The notes beneath the pieces were generated by a model, which was not told the origin of the DNA, searched no databases, and saw only the letters and a list, made by a program, of their open reading frames with translations. From assembly GCA_934149105.1 (NCBI GenBank), contig CAKPDP010000007.1:1-64000 (forward strand): a stretch of 64,000 nt of DNA. Reading direction: 5' to 3'. Source of the DNA: an uncultured Bacilli bacterium. Its GTDB lineage: Bacteria > Bacillota_I > Bacilli_A > RF39 > UBA660. This document shows, in pieces, positions 53,608 to 62,759 of the stretch. Positions within the stretch are counted from its first letter, which is position 1. Each line of letters opens with the position of its first letter. A program made the translations under genes and the position numbers.

Positions 53608-54816
53608 TTATTTAAGTTCCAAAGCACATACACATTCTACGTGATAAGTAACTGGAAACATATCAACTAACATCACTTTATCAATAACATATTCTTCTTC
53701 CAACTTCTTTAAATCTCTAACTAATGTCATTGTATCACAAGATACATATACAATTCTTTTAGCCTTAATTTCTAATAAACTACTAACCGTCTTTCTACTA
53801 AGACCACTTCGTGGAGGATCTACAACTATCACATCTGCATCATAATTACCATTAATAATCTTTCCTACATCACCATTAATAAATTCAATATTATCTATAT
53901 TATTAAGCTTTTTATTAACCATAGCATTCTTAGTGGCGTCTTTATTTATCTCTATTCCTAATACTTTAGAACATCTACTTGCTAAATATATTCCTATTGT
54001 ACCTGTCCCACAATATAAATCAATAACTTTATCCTGCTTCTCTAAAGAAGACCATTCCAATACCTTATCATATAACCTCGAAACCATCTCTTTATTGACC
54101 TGAAAGAAAGCTAAAGGTGAAACCTTAAACTTATAATTACCAATATTTTCTATAACATAACCTTTACCCTTTATAATCTTAGAATTAACAATAATTGTAT
54201 CAACCCCTGTAATCCCAAGAAGTTCATCTTCTTGAGGATTACCCATTACTAACATTAAAATTTCTTCCTGTGCCTCCCTAATCATAATCTTTGTAATACC
54301 ATCTAATCTTATCTTCTTTAATTCACTTATTATCCTATTAACTCTCTTACTAACAAGTAAACAACTATCTACCTGAATTAAATCATTACTCTTATATCCT
54401 AAAAGTCCCAATTTTCCCTTCTCTACTTGTAATGTTATCTTATTTCTATAACCATATTCCAAAGATGATCCCATAATAGGAATATCCATCTCTTTTCCTA
54501 AATATCTTAAAAATATATCTTTAACTCTAGCTTGTTTATATAATACTTGTTTATCATAACTTAAATTACCTAGTTGACAGCCTCCACACTTATCATAGTA
54601 TTTACATCTACTCTCTACATAATCAGATCCTCTTTTTAGATACTCTAAAACCTCTGCCCTAAAATAATTCTTATATTTAACAATATTCCCTACTACTACC
54701 TCATCACCAATAATAGTCTTAGGAACAAAAGTAGTAATACCATCTATCTTTCCAATACCTTCTCCATTATGATTTAATCTCTCTATCTTAATTTTCTTCT
54801 TTTCCATCTTCATCAT
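53608..54816 (-). CDS. 23S rRNA (uracil-C5)-methyltransferase, RlmD/RlmCD type
   Basis: A 402-residue protein. N-terminal TRAM domain (about 1-60); Fe-S cysteines Cys71, Cys77, Cys80 (CKYYDKCGGC) and Cys152; SAM site DLYCGTGTIGIYLA; VVDPPRSGLS and the catalytic Cys in YVSCDTMTLVRDL. It methylates uracil C5 in 23S rRNA. In Gram-positives one enzyme (RlmCD) can do two sites. Start is one of three near ATGs; purine-rich stretch upstream. Confidence 0.9.
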   Translation of the reverse strand: MMKMEKKKIKIERLNHNGEGIGKIDGITTFVPKTIIGDEVVVGNIVKYKNYFRAEVLEYLKRGSDYVESRCKYYDKCGGCQLGNLSYDKQVLYKQARVKDIFLRYLGKEMDIPIMGSSLEYGYRNKITLQVEKGKLGLLGYKSNDLIQVDSCLLVSKRVNRIISELKKIRLDGITKIMIREAQEEILMLVMGNPQEDELLGITGVDTIIVNSKIIKGKGYVIENIGNYKFKVSPLAFFQVNKEMVSRLYDKVLEWSSLEKQDKVIDLYCGTGTIGIYLASRCSKVLGIEINKDATKNAMVNKKLNNIDNIEFINGDVGKIINGNYDADVIVVDPPRSGLSRKTVSSLLEIKAKRIVYVSCDTMTLVRDLKKLEEEYVIDKVMLVDMFPVTYHVECVCALELK

Positions 54817-54888
54817 TTCTTTCTTTAAATCACTATCTTTATTAAACCTTTATCAAAGAAAAAAGTCAATTAGTTTAACTAATCAACT

Positions 54889-57249
54889 TTATTTTTCTAA
54901 TGATATTAAATAAGGATAACCAGAATTATAATCATTACTCTGTTTCCATTTACTATCTTCCTTATTTAAAATCTTTAAAAACTCTAAAGATTTTAAATAA
55001 CCATTCGTAATTAAATATTTATTAGTATCTAAAAGATTAGTACCATCTATCTTTGAAGAAATATTAGATAAAGAATAAACTTGATAATTATCAGTAGTAC
55101 CATTATCTATTTTACCTATACAACTACCTACTAACACCTCTTTTATAGATAAATTAATATTTCCTACTGTATAAGCATATTTAACACTACCTAAACTATC
55201 TGTACCTACTATTCCTCCTACATTACCATTCTTAGTATCTTCTACTTTTATATCACCTAAATTATAAACATAATTTATAGAAGAATTACCATTTGAACTA
55301 CCTACTATTCCTCCTACTTCTACACTATCCCCTGTATTAATCTTTATCTTTCCTAAATTATATCCTTCACTAACAAGACCTAACTCTTGAATATTACCTA
55401 CTATTCCTCCTACTTTATTAGCACTACTTCCATCTATCTCAATATTCCCTGTATTATAACTATTTATAACTATATCTTTACTTAAAGCACTACCTACTAT
55501 TCCCCCAATATTACCATTACTAGCCTTAATAAATCCTGAATTATTACTCTTACTAATCTTAATATTATCTAAAACTTCTCCCGAAATTCCTCCTACATTA
55601 TTAATATCATTTACACTCTTAACATTTATTTTAGCCTTATTACTATTACTATCTATATCTTTCTCTCCATAGCCAACTATTCCCCCAATATAATTATAAG
55701 AATTACTCTTACTATTACTATTTACTATTCTACCTTCATTAACTGAACTACTAATATTACTACTACTATATCCTACTATTCCCCCAATATAATTATAAGT
55801 AGCCTTTCCATCATTATATTTAAAATCTAAATAATTACTATTTCTAACTAATCCATAATTATAATTCTTTATAACTTCTCTTTCTGCCTTACCAATAACT
55901 CCCCCTACATAATTATTAAAATCACTATCTCCACTAACAATTCCATAATTATAATTATCTGTATCTATAGAGCCTATACCTACTATTCCTCCTACATAAT
56001 TATCTTTACTAGCCGTAACTCCTAACATTCCATAATTATAATTATTACTACTCTCTGATTTTGATACATTCTTTCCTATTATTCCCCCTACATAATTACT
56101 AGCACTATCATTAACAATAATCTTTCCATAATTATAATTTTTATATAATTTAGTTCCCTTATTTATACCAACTATTCCCCCTAAAGTAACATCTTTGCCA
56201 TTATTATTTACAATATAATTACTCTTATTATAACAATTACTAATAACACTATCAGTAGCTACATCTACTACACTACCAACTATAATATTTTTACTAGCAT
56301 TATTAATTTCATAATTCCCTTCTAATATCACATTACTTATACTAGCCTTATTAACATTTCCAAATAAGCCAACATTTAAATCTGTATACGGAATATTCTT
56401 AATAACATGACCTTCCCCTTCAAAAATCCCCTTAAAAGGATTACTCTCATTACCAATCGAACCAAACTCTGTAATCTTTTGACAATTATCATTAAAAGAA
56501 TATTCTCCTGAAACTAAGCATCCCTGATTAGCATATGATATTGCATTATCAAAATCCAACGAACTAATTAATTTAACATACTTATTTTCATAATTATTTC
56601 CCTTAGCCACATCCTCACTAAAGAAAGCCAAATCTTCAACTGAGCCTATAATATATGGTGCTTCCTTAGTACCTTCACCTTCTAGTACTCCACCCTCTTT
56701 ATCTCTATAAATCTTATCAGCATAACCTGTAGTAACTAAATTTAAACTAATACCCTTTCCCAATTCTGTATTAGGAGTATTTTTATCAAGCCATACCTTA
56801 ACCTTAACATTTATACTTTCTCCTGGAAATAAATAATAGTTACTAAGTAACTCATTATTTTCTACTTTCTTATTAAGAACACTAAGAGCCATCGGTGAAA
56901 AATCATCTACCTGAATTCTAATATAACTAGAATTTATACCACCCTCGACTTTTGATAAAAATTGAATATTAAATACATAAGGCAAATTACCAGTATTAGT
57001 TATGGTAAAGGTTTGACTTTCAATCTTTTCTAACCCTTCTTCATCATTCATTGGAACTAAATCAAAACTCAAATTACTACCTTCGGCACTATTATTATTT
57101 ATTTCTAAATAACTAGTAGTATATTTTTCATTCTTATCTATAACAATTTCTTCTTGATAATTCTTTAAAGCCGTAGTAGTTCCTGTAATAGTAATTAACA
57201 ATACTACTATAAACATTGATAAATAAAGCATTTTTTTATTCAACTTCAT
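54889..57249 (-). CDS. Secreted GLUG-repeat surface protein
   Basis: A 786-residue protein. N-terminal signal anchor (about 7-28) followed by a camelysin/TasA-like beta domain (about 30-175; TFTITNTGNLPYVFNIQF). From about 280 to 710 come a dozen GLUG-type repeats, each with a motif like NYVGGIVG and NYNYG, forming a beta-helix, as in M26 peptidase-associated and adhesin proteins. No sortase motif at the C-terminus (PYLISLEK). Probably released or bound to the cell surface as an adhesin or matrix protein. AGGAGG before the ATG. Confidence 0.8.
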   Translation of the reverse strand: MKLNKKMLYLSMFIVVLLITITGTTTALKNYQEEIVIDKNEKYTTSYLEINNNSAEGSNLSFDLVPMNDEEGLEKIESQTFTITNTGNLPYVFNIQFLSKVEGGINSSYIRIQVDDFSPMALSVLNKKVENNELLSNYYLFPGESINVKVKVWLDKNTPNTELGKGISLNLVTTGYADKIYRDKEGGVLEGEGTKEAPYIIGSVEDLAFFSEDVAKGNNYENKYVKLISSLDFDNAISYANQGCLVSGEYSFNDNCQKITEFGSIGNESNPFKGIFEGEGHVIKNIPYTDLNVGLFGNVNKASISNVILEGNYEINNASKNIIVGSVVDVATDSVISNCYNKSNYIVNNNGKDVTLGGIVGINKGTKLYKNYNYGKIIVNDSASNYVGGIIGKNVSKSESSNNYNYGMLGVTASKDNYVGGIVGIGSIDTDNYNYGIVSGDSDFNNYVGGVIGKAEREVIKNYNYGLVRNSNYLDFKYNDGKATYNYIGGIVGYSSSNISSSVNEGRIVNSNSKSNSYNYIGGIVGYGEKDIDSNSNKAKINVKSVNDINNVGGISGEVLDNIKISKSNNSGFIKASNGNIGGIVGSALSKDIVINSYNTGNIEIDGSSANKVGGIVGNIQELGLVSEGYNLGKIKINTGDSVEVGGIVGSSNGNSSINYVYNLGDIKVEDTKNGNVGGIVGTDSLGSVKYAYTVGNINLSIKEVLVGSCIGKIDNGTTDNYQVYSLSNISSKIDGTNLLDTNKYLITNGYLKSLEFLKILNKEDSKWKQSNDYNSGYPYLISLEK

Positions 57250-57362
57250 AAACTACGCCTCCTATTTTACTCTAAATATATAATATCATAATTACCCTAA
57301 ATTAACAAGAATTATCTTTTAATAATCCTTAAAAAATGCTATAATACTAACTGTGGTGAGTT

Positions 57363-57722
57363 ATGAAAGATATTAAAGAAAAAGATATTATAAAATGTAA
57401 AGTTACAGGTCTCCAAAAGTATGGTGCTTTTGTAAATACCGAAGAAAATCATAATGGTTTAATTCACATATCTGAAATATCTTATGGCTATGTTAAAAAT
57501 ATTGAAGATTATCTTCACATTGGAGACAATCTATATGCTGAAGTAATAAATGTAAATAAAGATAATGATAACTTAAAATTAAGCATCAAAGACATAGATT
57601 ACAAGAAAGATGGTACTAAATTAAAAAGAATGGCTGAAACGAAAAATGGTTTTCAACCTCTCAAAGATAATTTAGATATTTGGATCGAAGAGAAAATAAA
57701 AGAAATAAAAGGAAAAATTTAA
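57363..57722 (+). CDS. S1-domain RNA-binding protein (YugI/CvfD-like)
   Basis: A 119-residue protein; one S1 OB-fold at 5-75 (GDNLYAEVINVNKDNDNLKLSIKD, YGAFVNTEENHNGLIHISEI) and a helical C-terminus. Members bind ribosomes or RNA in stress responses. Extended -10 TGCTATAAT at 57337-57345. GGTGAG stands two bases before the ATG. Confidence 0.87.
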   Translation: MKDIKEKDIIKCKVTGLQKYGAFVNTEENHNGLIHISEISYGYVKNIEDYLHIGDNLYAEVINVNKDNDNLKLSIKDIDYKKDGTKLKRMAETKNGFQPLKDNLDIWIEEKIKEIKGKI

Positions 57723-57730
57723 AAAAACGC

Positions 57731-57759
57731 TTGACATCTAATTTCATAAATGATATATT
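57731..57759 (+). promoter_or_regulatory. Promoter of tRNA array 2
   Basis: TTGACA (57731-57736), 17 bases, TATATT (57754-57759). Confidence 0.85.
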
Positions 57760-57779
57760 ATTAAATGTCAACGGGTTAT

Positions 57780-57856
57780 GGGCGATTAGCTCAGTTGGTT
57801 AGAGCACTTGCCTTACAAGCAAGGGGTCATAGGTTCGAGTCCTATATCGCCCACCA
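57780..57856 (+). tRNA. tRNA-Val (anticodon TAC)
   Basis: Acceptor GGGCGAT/ATCGCCC, anticodon loop CTTACAA, encoded CCA. Confidence 0.97.
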
Positions 57857-57858
57857 TT

Positions 57859-57934
<76 letters not shown>

Positions 57935-57942
57935 TTTTTTTT

Positions 57943-58026
57943 GGAGAGATAGCGAAGTGGCTAAACGCGGCAGACTGTAAATCTGTTCCTTACGGTTCCA
58001 TGGTTCGAATCCATGTCTCTCCACCA
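57943..58026 (+). tRNA. tRNA-Tyr (anticodon GTA)
   Basis: Acceptor GGAGAGA/TCTCTCC, anticodon loop CTGTAAA, long variable arm, encoded CCA. Confidence 0.97.
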
Positions 58027-58031
58027 CTCGC

Positions 58032-58106
58032 TGCCTCGTAGCCAAGCGGTAAGGCACCACACTTTGACTGTGGCATTCGCTAGTTCGAGTCTAGCCGAGG
58101 CAACCA
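58032..58106 (+). tRNA. tRNA-Gln (anticodon TTG)
   Basis: Acceptor TGCCTCG/CGAGGCA, anticodon loop CTTTGAC, encoded CCA. Confidence 0.96.
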
Positions 58107-58109
58107 TCT

Positions 58110-58185
58110 GTTCCGTTAGCTCAGCCGGTAGAGCATTTGACTTTTAATCAAAGGGTCTGGGGTTCGAATCCCCAACGGGACACCA
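58110..58185 (+). tRNA. tRNA-Lys (anticodon TTT)
   Basis: Acceptor GTTCCGT/ACGGGAC (one G-T pair), anticodon loop CTTTTAA, encoded CCA. Confidence 0.96.
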
Positions 58186-58197
58186 TTATGAATAATT

Positions 58198-58226
58198 AAT
58201 CCTTATATAATATAAGGATTTTTTTA
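58198..58226 (+). terminator. Terminator of tRNA array 2
   Basis: Stem AATCCTTAT/ATAAGGATT with T6 after it on the plus strand. Confidence 0.8.
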
Positions 58227-58377
58227 TACCCTACTTTATACTATAATTACTTAAAGGAAGTAGAAAATACATTTGCAAAAATTAAACTTAACCGAGAACT
58301 TTTAATTATTACTTTATAATTTAGAACTCATTCTCTATAAAGTATCTTACGTTAACTAATAAAATTCCTATTAATTA

Positions 58378-58406
58378 TTGCAATAATTCCAATATCTATA
58401 TATAAT
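58378..58406 (+). promoter_or_regulatory. Promoter of the NifU-domain gene
   Basis: TTGCAA (58378-58383), 17 bases, TATAAT (58401-58406); leader of about 10 bases to the ATG. Confidence 0.65.
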
Positions 58407-58422
58407 ATTAATGGTGATATAA

Positions 58423-58662
58423 ATGGAAACAGAAAAAAAAATAAAAGAAGTTTTAGATAGAATTAGACCTTATTTAGAAAATGATGGTGGTAATGTTACT
58501 TTTAATAGATATGAAAATGGTGTTGTTTATGTTACTTTAGTAGGAGCTTGTTCCGACTGCCCTCTAGCCGATGATACTCTAAGTGAAGGAATAGAAACAG
58601 CTTTAATTAGCGAAATACCAGAAGTAATAAGAGTCGTTAATGAAAATAACCAAACTAAATAG
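58423..58662 (+). CDS. NifU C-terminal domain Fe-S scaffold/carrier (Nfu)
   Basis: A 79-residue protein consisting of just the NifU C-terminal domain. GACSDCPLADDTL carries the CX2C (Cys43, Cys46) that binds a bridging [4Fe-4S] cluster between two subunits. DRIRPYLENDGGNV opens the domain. It delivers Fe-S clusters to target proteins such as the radical SAM and RlmD-type enzymes. GGTGAT precedes the ATG. Confidence 0.92.
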   Translation: METEKKIKEVLDRIRPYLENDGGNVTFNRYENGVVYVTLVGACSDCPLADDTLSEGIETALISEIPEVIRVVNENNQTK

Positions 58663-58693
58663 AATATGTAACAAAAGCATATTCTATTTTTTT
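58661..58693. terminator. Bidirectional terminator between the converging nfu and YutH-like genes
   Basis: Stem AGAATATG/CATATTCT with T7 on the plus side; the arms include the nfu stop and the first bases past the YutH-like stop, so the hairpin may serve both directions. Confidence 0.6.
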
Positions 58694-59592
58694 AACCACT
58701 CTATACTAGGTATCTTATAATAATTCTCTAAATATTTAAATATATCTCCCAAATACTTCTCATATTCACAAATATTATCTACAACATAACTAATATTCTT
58801 TTCCTTTAATTCTCCCTTAATAATATTATCATAAATATTAAAATAACTAGAAGGATACATAATTCTAGCAATAAGTAACCTCATATCATATTCTGTATAA
58901 TAATTCTTTCTAAAATAACTATCTAATTCCTTAAAAATATTATAATTTTTATTATAAAAAGATAATTTAATATATTCTCCCAAATCTCTAGATTTATGAT
59001 CAATAATAAAATTAACAGGATTATAAAAATAATCTGTACTTACCGTAATTTTATCATGTGCTATTACATAAGAATTATTATTAACATTATCCTTATAATC
59101 AATTAAAGTATTCTTATAATAACTAATAGCATTCTCTGCCATCCCCACAAAATAACTAAAACTATCTACTAACTCTGGATACTTAAGACCAATCTGTTTA
59201 ATTTGATACTCTAAATAATCAATCTTTCTCTCCCACAATACATTCCATCTCTCTCTTATCAACTCTTTATCCAAATTAAATCTTATTTTCCCCATAAAAT
59301 CTATATCTTGAATATTAATATCATATTTCTTATAATTATTAAACTTAATCAATATATAAGCCCTATTATCTATCATCGTAATAATACTATTCTTATTATT
59401 TTTTATAATATTATGCATTTTATAATGCCCAATATATTGTGAAAGATTATAAATATTATTAAGAATTTTAATATCATTATCATATAATAATAATCCGTAT
59501 ATATATCCCCCATAATAAAAATAATAATTATTATTTTTATTACTTATCTTATCTATCTTTAAATTATAATAATAATAAATTATATCTCTCAT
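58684..59592 (-). CDS. YutH/CotS-like spore-coat-associated kinase-fold protein
   Basis: A 302-residue protein, very rich in Tyr, Asn and Ile. LIRERWNVLWERKIDYLE, DSFSYFVGMAENAISYY, VIAHDKI and FIIDHKSRDLGEYIK follow the YutH pattern, a member of the CotS aminoglycoside-kinase-like fold found with spore coats. The canonical kinase HxD is altered (IAHDKI). If real, it hints at a sporulating ancestor. Identity rests on a few blocks only. Confidence 0.55.
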   Translation of the reverse strand: MRDIIYYYYNLKIDKISNKNNNYYFYYGGYIYGLLLYDNDIKILNNIYNLSQYIGHYKMHNIIKNNKNSIITMIDNRAYILIKFNNYKKYDINIQDIDFMGKIRFNLDKELIRERWNVLWERKIDYLEYQIKQIGLKYPELVDSFSYFVGMAENAISYYKNTLIDYKDNVNNNSYVIAHDKITVSTDYFYNPVNFIIDHKSRDLGEYIKLSFYNKNYNIFKELDSYFRKNYYTEYDMRLLIARIMYPSSYFNIYDNIIKGELKEKNISYVVDNICEYEKYLGDIFKYLENYYKIPSIEWLKK

Positions 59593-59655
59593 CTTTCCAC
59601 CTATTTAATATTATGTAAATACACTCCTCTCTAGTTATAATTATTAAGTTATTTT

Positions 59656-59854
59656 CAGAAAACCATATACAGATCTATACTTAATCCCAATCCTGAAGAT
59701 ATTTTATTAGTAGAAGCCAAAGAGATTACAACCCTCACCCACTTCCAATACTATCACTAGCCGTAAATTTATCGGCAACATTATTATACTCCAAACTTAA
59801 TTTATTGTTTGATAATCTGTATTTAACTCCTAATATTGTAAAACTATCTTTATC
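59656..59854 (-). pseudogene. Decayed gene remnant of unknown family
   Basis: The 325-base gap holds two coding-like pieces on the minus strand in neighbouring frames. The first reads SFTILGVKYRLSNNKLSLEY and on, ending at TGA/TAA; the second reads SLASTNKISSGLGLSIDLY and ends at TGA. No start or ribosome site is seen. They look like parts of one old beta-rich protein broken by frameshift. Family not recognised. Confidence 0.35.
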
Positions 59855-59918
59855 TTAACACCCTAATTAACTATATCGTATTTTATCAAAAAAAGCATCT
59901 AATAATTAGATACTCTTC

Positions 59919-60467
59919 TTAATCAACATCTTTTATCTCTATCTTTATCCCTTTAAAAAATTCATAAAAGAACAAAATAGATAACATAATAACATATATA
60001 CCAGTAATCTTTAAATATATATAAACACTAAAACTAGGTTCAAATATAAGTAATATTCCTACTATTAAAGCTAACACTGACATAATTATATATAATTTAT
60101 ATTTATTCCCTGTTGTAGTCTTAAATGTATTATACTTAATTATAAGTACAGCACTCATTATAAAAAGATATAAAGAGAACAAAATAGGAAGTATATTAAT
60201 TATAATCATATAATATTTATAAAAAATTAATGCTAACCAGACAAAAGTTCCTCCTATTATTAATTTGTTATAATAATTATTTAAATATTCTTTTTTAACA
60301 AAGAAACTTATTATCTCTACTACTCCTACAATAGCAAATATACTAACTAAAACATAATTAAATGTTGTTACTAAATCTTCCGTTGCACATATTAATAATC
60401 CTCCTAATATAAAGGATAAAAGCCCCATAAATATTGATGTATAATCTCTTTCTTTCTTTTTTTCCAT
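59919..60467 (-). CDS. DUF308/HdeD-like membrane protein
   Basis: A 182-residue protein with six helices in three hairpins, each like GLLSFILGGLLI and MSVLALIVGILLIFEPSFS, as in HdeD/DUF308 proteins. HdeD is linked to acid resistance; the role here is unknown. The ATG overlaps the stop of the upstream lipoprotein gene (TAATG). Confidence 0.75.
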   Translation of the reverse strand: MEKKKERDYTSIFMGLLSFILGGLLICATEDLVTTFNYVLVSIFAIVGVVEIISFFVKKEYLNNYYNKLIIGGTFVWLALIFYKYYMIIINILPILFSLYLFIMSAVLIIKYNTFKTTTGNKYKLYIIMSVLALIVGILLIFEPSFSVYIYLKITGIYVIMLSILFFYEFFKGIKIEIKDVD

Positions 60468-61171
60468 TAACAATGTTCCTCACTATCATCATCACATTGA
60501 TCTCCTAATATTTTATGTATTCCCTTAACATAAATATCATATAATTCCATCTCTTGATCTTCATTTAATCCTACATAAGGATCTGTCTGACTCTCTACTG
60601 TATCCATATGATAATCTAAAATCTTCCCATTCTTAACAAAAATAACTGTTGGAACAAATATTCTCTTCTCACCTGTATCATATTCTTTACCATCATCATC
60701 TTTAACAGTATATTCACTAAGTATCGAATCTAACTTCTCAAGTAAATCTTTATATCCTTCTTTTCCTTCTTCTACTGTAACTACATTACCATTACTATCT
60801 ACTTCCATTTTATCTCTAACATCATGCATATTAAGATAGTATACATTCTCTATACCTGTATTATTACTAGCTCTCATAAGTACTGGTACAACATTTCTAC
60901 ACCAAGGACACTCTGGATATCCTAAATAAATAACTCCAGTCCCTGACTCTAATACTTTTATTATATCTTTTATACTACTATACTTTACTTTATTATCTTC
61001 ATCTATTTCTACTTCTAAGTAATCCTTTCCACTACTACTAACTCCTCCATTTAAAGATTCATATTCTTCTTTAAACTTCTTAGCATCATTAGTCTTACTC
61101 TCTTTAGTACCACAAGCACTAATTAATAAAACCCCAATAATAATAACAAATAATTTTATAGTCTTTTTCAT
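60467..61171 (-). CDS. Thioredoxin-like lipoprotein with CPWC
   Basis: A 234-residue protein. Lipobox LLISACG (Cys20), then a thioredoxin fold with YPECPWCRNVVPVL (Cys88, Cys91) and the cis-Pro strand VPTVIFVKNGKIL. Between them is an inserted acidic stretch. It resembles bacteriocin-transport accessory thioredoxins. Expected to act on disulfides outside the membrane. GTGAGG before the ATG; the DUF308 protein is co-translated. Confidence 0.82.
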   Translation of the reverse strand: MKKTIKLFVIIIGVLLISACGTKESKTNDAKKFKEEYESLNGGVSSSGKDYLEVEIDEDNKVKYSSIKDIIKVLESGTGVIYLGYPECPWCRNVVPVLMRASNNTGIENVYYLNMHDVRDKMEVDSNGNVVTVEEGKEGYKDLLEKLDSILSEYTVKDDDGKEYDTGEKRIFVPTVIFVKNGKILDYHMDTVESQTDPYVGLNEDQEMELYDIYVKGIHKILGDQCDDDSEEHC

Positions 61172-61231
61172 ATCTTACCTCACTTACATTAAAATTATAA
61201 CAAAATAACTCTTTTATATCAAGACTATAAA

Positions 61232-61257
61232 AGAAAAAAGAAGTCATCTCTTCTTTC
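61232..61257 (-). terminator. Terminator at the end of the 33-codon small gene
   Basis: Stem AAAGAAG/CTTCTTT with a short loop containing the TGA stop of the small gene, followed by T-rich sequence on the minus strand. Confidence 0.6.
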
Positions 61258-61345
61258 CTATATCTAAATAAGTATTAAGTTTAATATACATAATATTATC
61301 AATCATATCATCAATAATATCTTCATATAAAATATGATTTGGCAC
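61244..61345 (-). CDS. 33-residue small protein of unknown function
   Basis: GTG at 61345 is preceded by AAAAAGGAG 10 bases upstream. The frame (VPNHILYEDIIDDMIDNIM and on, ending GKKR) is acidic and helical in the middle and basic at the end, and stops at TGA inside a terminator stem-loop. Ribosome site, frame and terminator together make a compact stand-alone gene. No family recognised. Confidence 0.45.
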   Translation of the reverse strand: MPNHILYEDIIDDMIDNIMYIKLNTYLDIGKKR

Positions 61346-61433
61346 ACCCTATCAACTCCTTTTTATTTACTATAACATAAAAAGAAGTCTCATAGTTAAA
61401 TTCGACAAAACTAGAATAATTTTATCTTCGACA

Positions 61434-61931
61434 TTATTTAACTAATTTCTTAGCCCATTCTCTAGCTACTTTCTCTAACTCCTCTAAAGTATCATTTTCT
61501 ATCACATAATCATATTTATAATCATCTACATGAGCATCACTATAATTAGTTTCTATATTCTTATAGCCCTTTCTCTTTACTAATAAAGTCTTACATCCAA
61601 ACTCTAAAACAGCTCTTTCTATCTCTTCCGGTTCTCTAATATGAATAAACATAATTTCTTCATCACTATTTCTAAATTCTTCTATAGCTTCTTTAATAGT
61701 CCTAAAAGACATATCATTATACTCTGTCGTCAACTTTTTTAAATCTGATAAAAACTTTCTATCTTTATCTGTCTTACACTCATTACCTCCCCATCCTATC
61801 ATCTTGGCTATCTCTTTAACTTTATCTATAGAAGAAAAATTCTTAACTTTAACTACTTCCTTAACAAAACTAACAAAAGTATCCTTTCCACTACCTCCTG
61901 TCCCATTAATAACTACAATTTCTTTCTTCAT
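61434..61931 (-). CDS. P-loop kinase, deoxynucleoside monophosphate kinase-like
   Basis: A 165-residue protein. Walker A NGTGGSGKDTF; a lid region and IREPEEIERAV typical of the dNMP/phosphomevalonate kinase-like group. It probably phosphorylates a nucleotide; the substrate is unknown. The ATG at 61931 has GAAAGGAT before it; the frame runs 25 codons further upstream but that part overlaps a TATAAT promoter box and is unlikely to be translated. Confidence 0.75.
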   Translation of the reverse strand: MKKEIVVINGTGGSGKDTFVSFVKEVVKVKNFSSIDKVKEIAKMIGWGGNECKTDKDRKFLSDLKKLTTEYNDMSFRTIKEAIEEFRNSDEEIMFIHIREPEEIERAVLEFGCKTLLVKRKGYKNIETNYSDAHVDDYKYDYVIENDTLEELEKVAREWAKKLVK

Positions 61932-62022
61932 CTTTACCATCCTTTCTCTATCATTATACAATTTTTTTCTAATTAGATAAATACACAAAATTATTTTATT
62001 GTCCATAATAATTTTTGACTAA

Positions 62023-62051
62023 TTGTTATAACCTCAAACTTATGATATAAT
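62023..62051 (+). promoter_or_regulatory. Promoter of the CmpB-like gene
   Basis: TTGTTA (62023-62028), 17 bases, TATAAT (62046-62051). Confidence 0.65.
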
Positions 62052-62075
62052 CTATTACAAGAAAGAGGTAACAAA

Positions 62076-62759
62076 ATGAATGAATTTTTACACTATTTCC
62101 TATTATTCTTTATCTATTCAATAATAGGTTGGGCTATTGAAACATTAGCCATCTTCTCCAAATCTGGAAAAATAGTCAATCGTGGCTTCTTAATAGGACC
62201 TTACTGCCCTATCTATGGTGTTGGTGCCATTGCCATGATCCTATATTTATCCCAATATCGTGATAATATTCTTACAGTCTTCTTACTAGGTTCTATCATC
62301 TGTAGTATCATTGAATATCTTACTAGCTACTTCATGGAAAAAATATTCAAAGCCAGATGGTGGGATTATAGCCATAGGCGTTTTAATCTAAATGGTCGTA
62401 TCTGTCTTTTAAACACTATCCTATTTGGTCTCTTAGGAATACTCCTAGTCTATATAATAAATCCTTTTATATCCAGTTTAATAGCCAAATTACCAAATCT
62501 ATTAACTATAATAATCTCGATCATCTGCCTAATAATCTTTACAATAGATACTATAATATCATGTAAAGTAACTAAAAAACTTCAAGATAGTTTCCAACAT
62601 ATCTACCAAGAAAAAGATAATACTAATGAAATAAAAGAAAGCGTTTTAAAATTCTTATCTGAAAATAATAAACTATTCCAAAAAAGAATTTTAAACTCAT
62701 TCCCTAGTATTAAAATCCCTAATTTAAATTTAATTAAGCATCACAAAGCCAAGAAATAA
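62076..62759 (+). CDS. CmpB-like putative ABC permease family membrane protein (PF06541)
   Basis: A 227-residue protein with about five helices. FIYSIIGWAIETLAIF, NRGFLIGPYCPIYGVGA and RWWDYSHRRFNLNGRICLLNTILFG are the core of PF06541. C-terminal 60 residues are soluble and basic. Function unknown. It is one of few plus-strand genes; GAAAGAGG before the ATG. Its end overlaps the convergent DUF368 gene by 26 bases. Confidence 0.85.
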   Translation: MNEFLHYFLLFFIYSIIGWAIETLAIFSKSGKIVNRGFLIGPYCPIYGVGAIAMILYLSQYRDNILTVFLLGSIICSIIEYLTSYFMEKIFKARWWDYSHRRFNLNGRICLLNTILFGLLGILLVYIINPFISSLIAKLPNLLTIIISIICLIIFTIDTIISCKVTKKLQDSFQHIYQEKDNTNEIKESVLKFLSENNKLFQKRILNSFPSIKIPNLNLIKHHKAKK

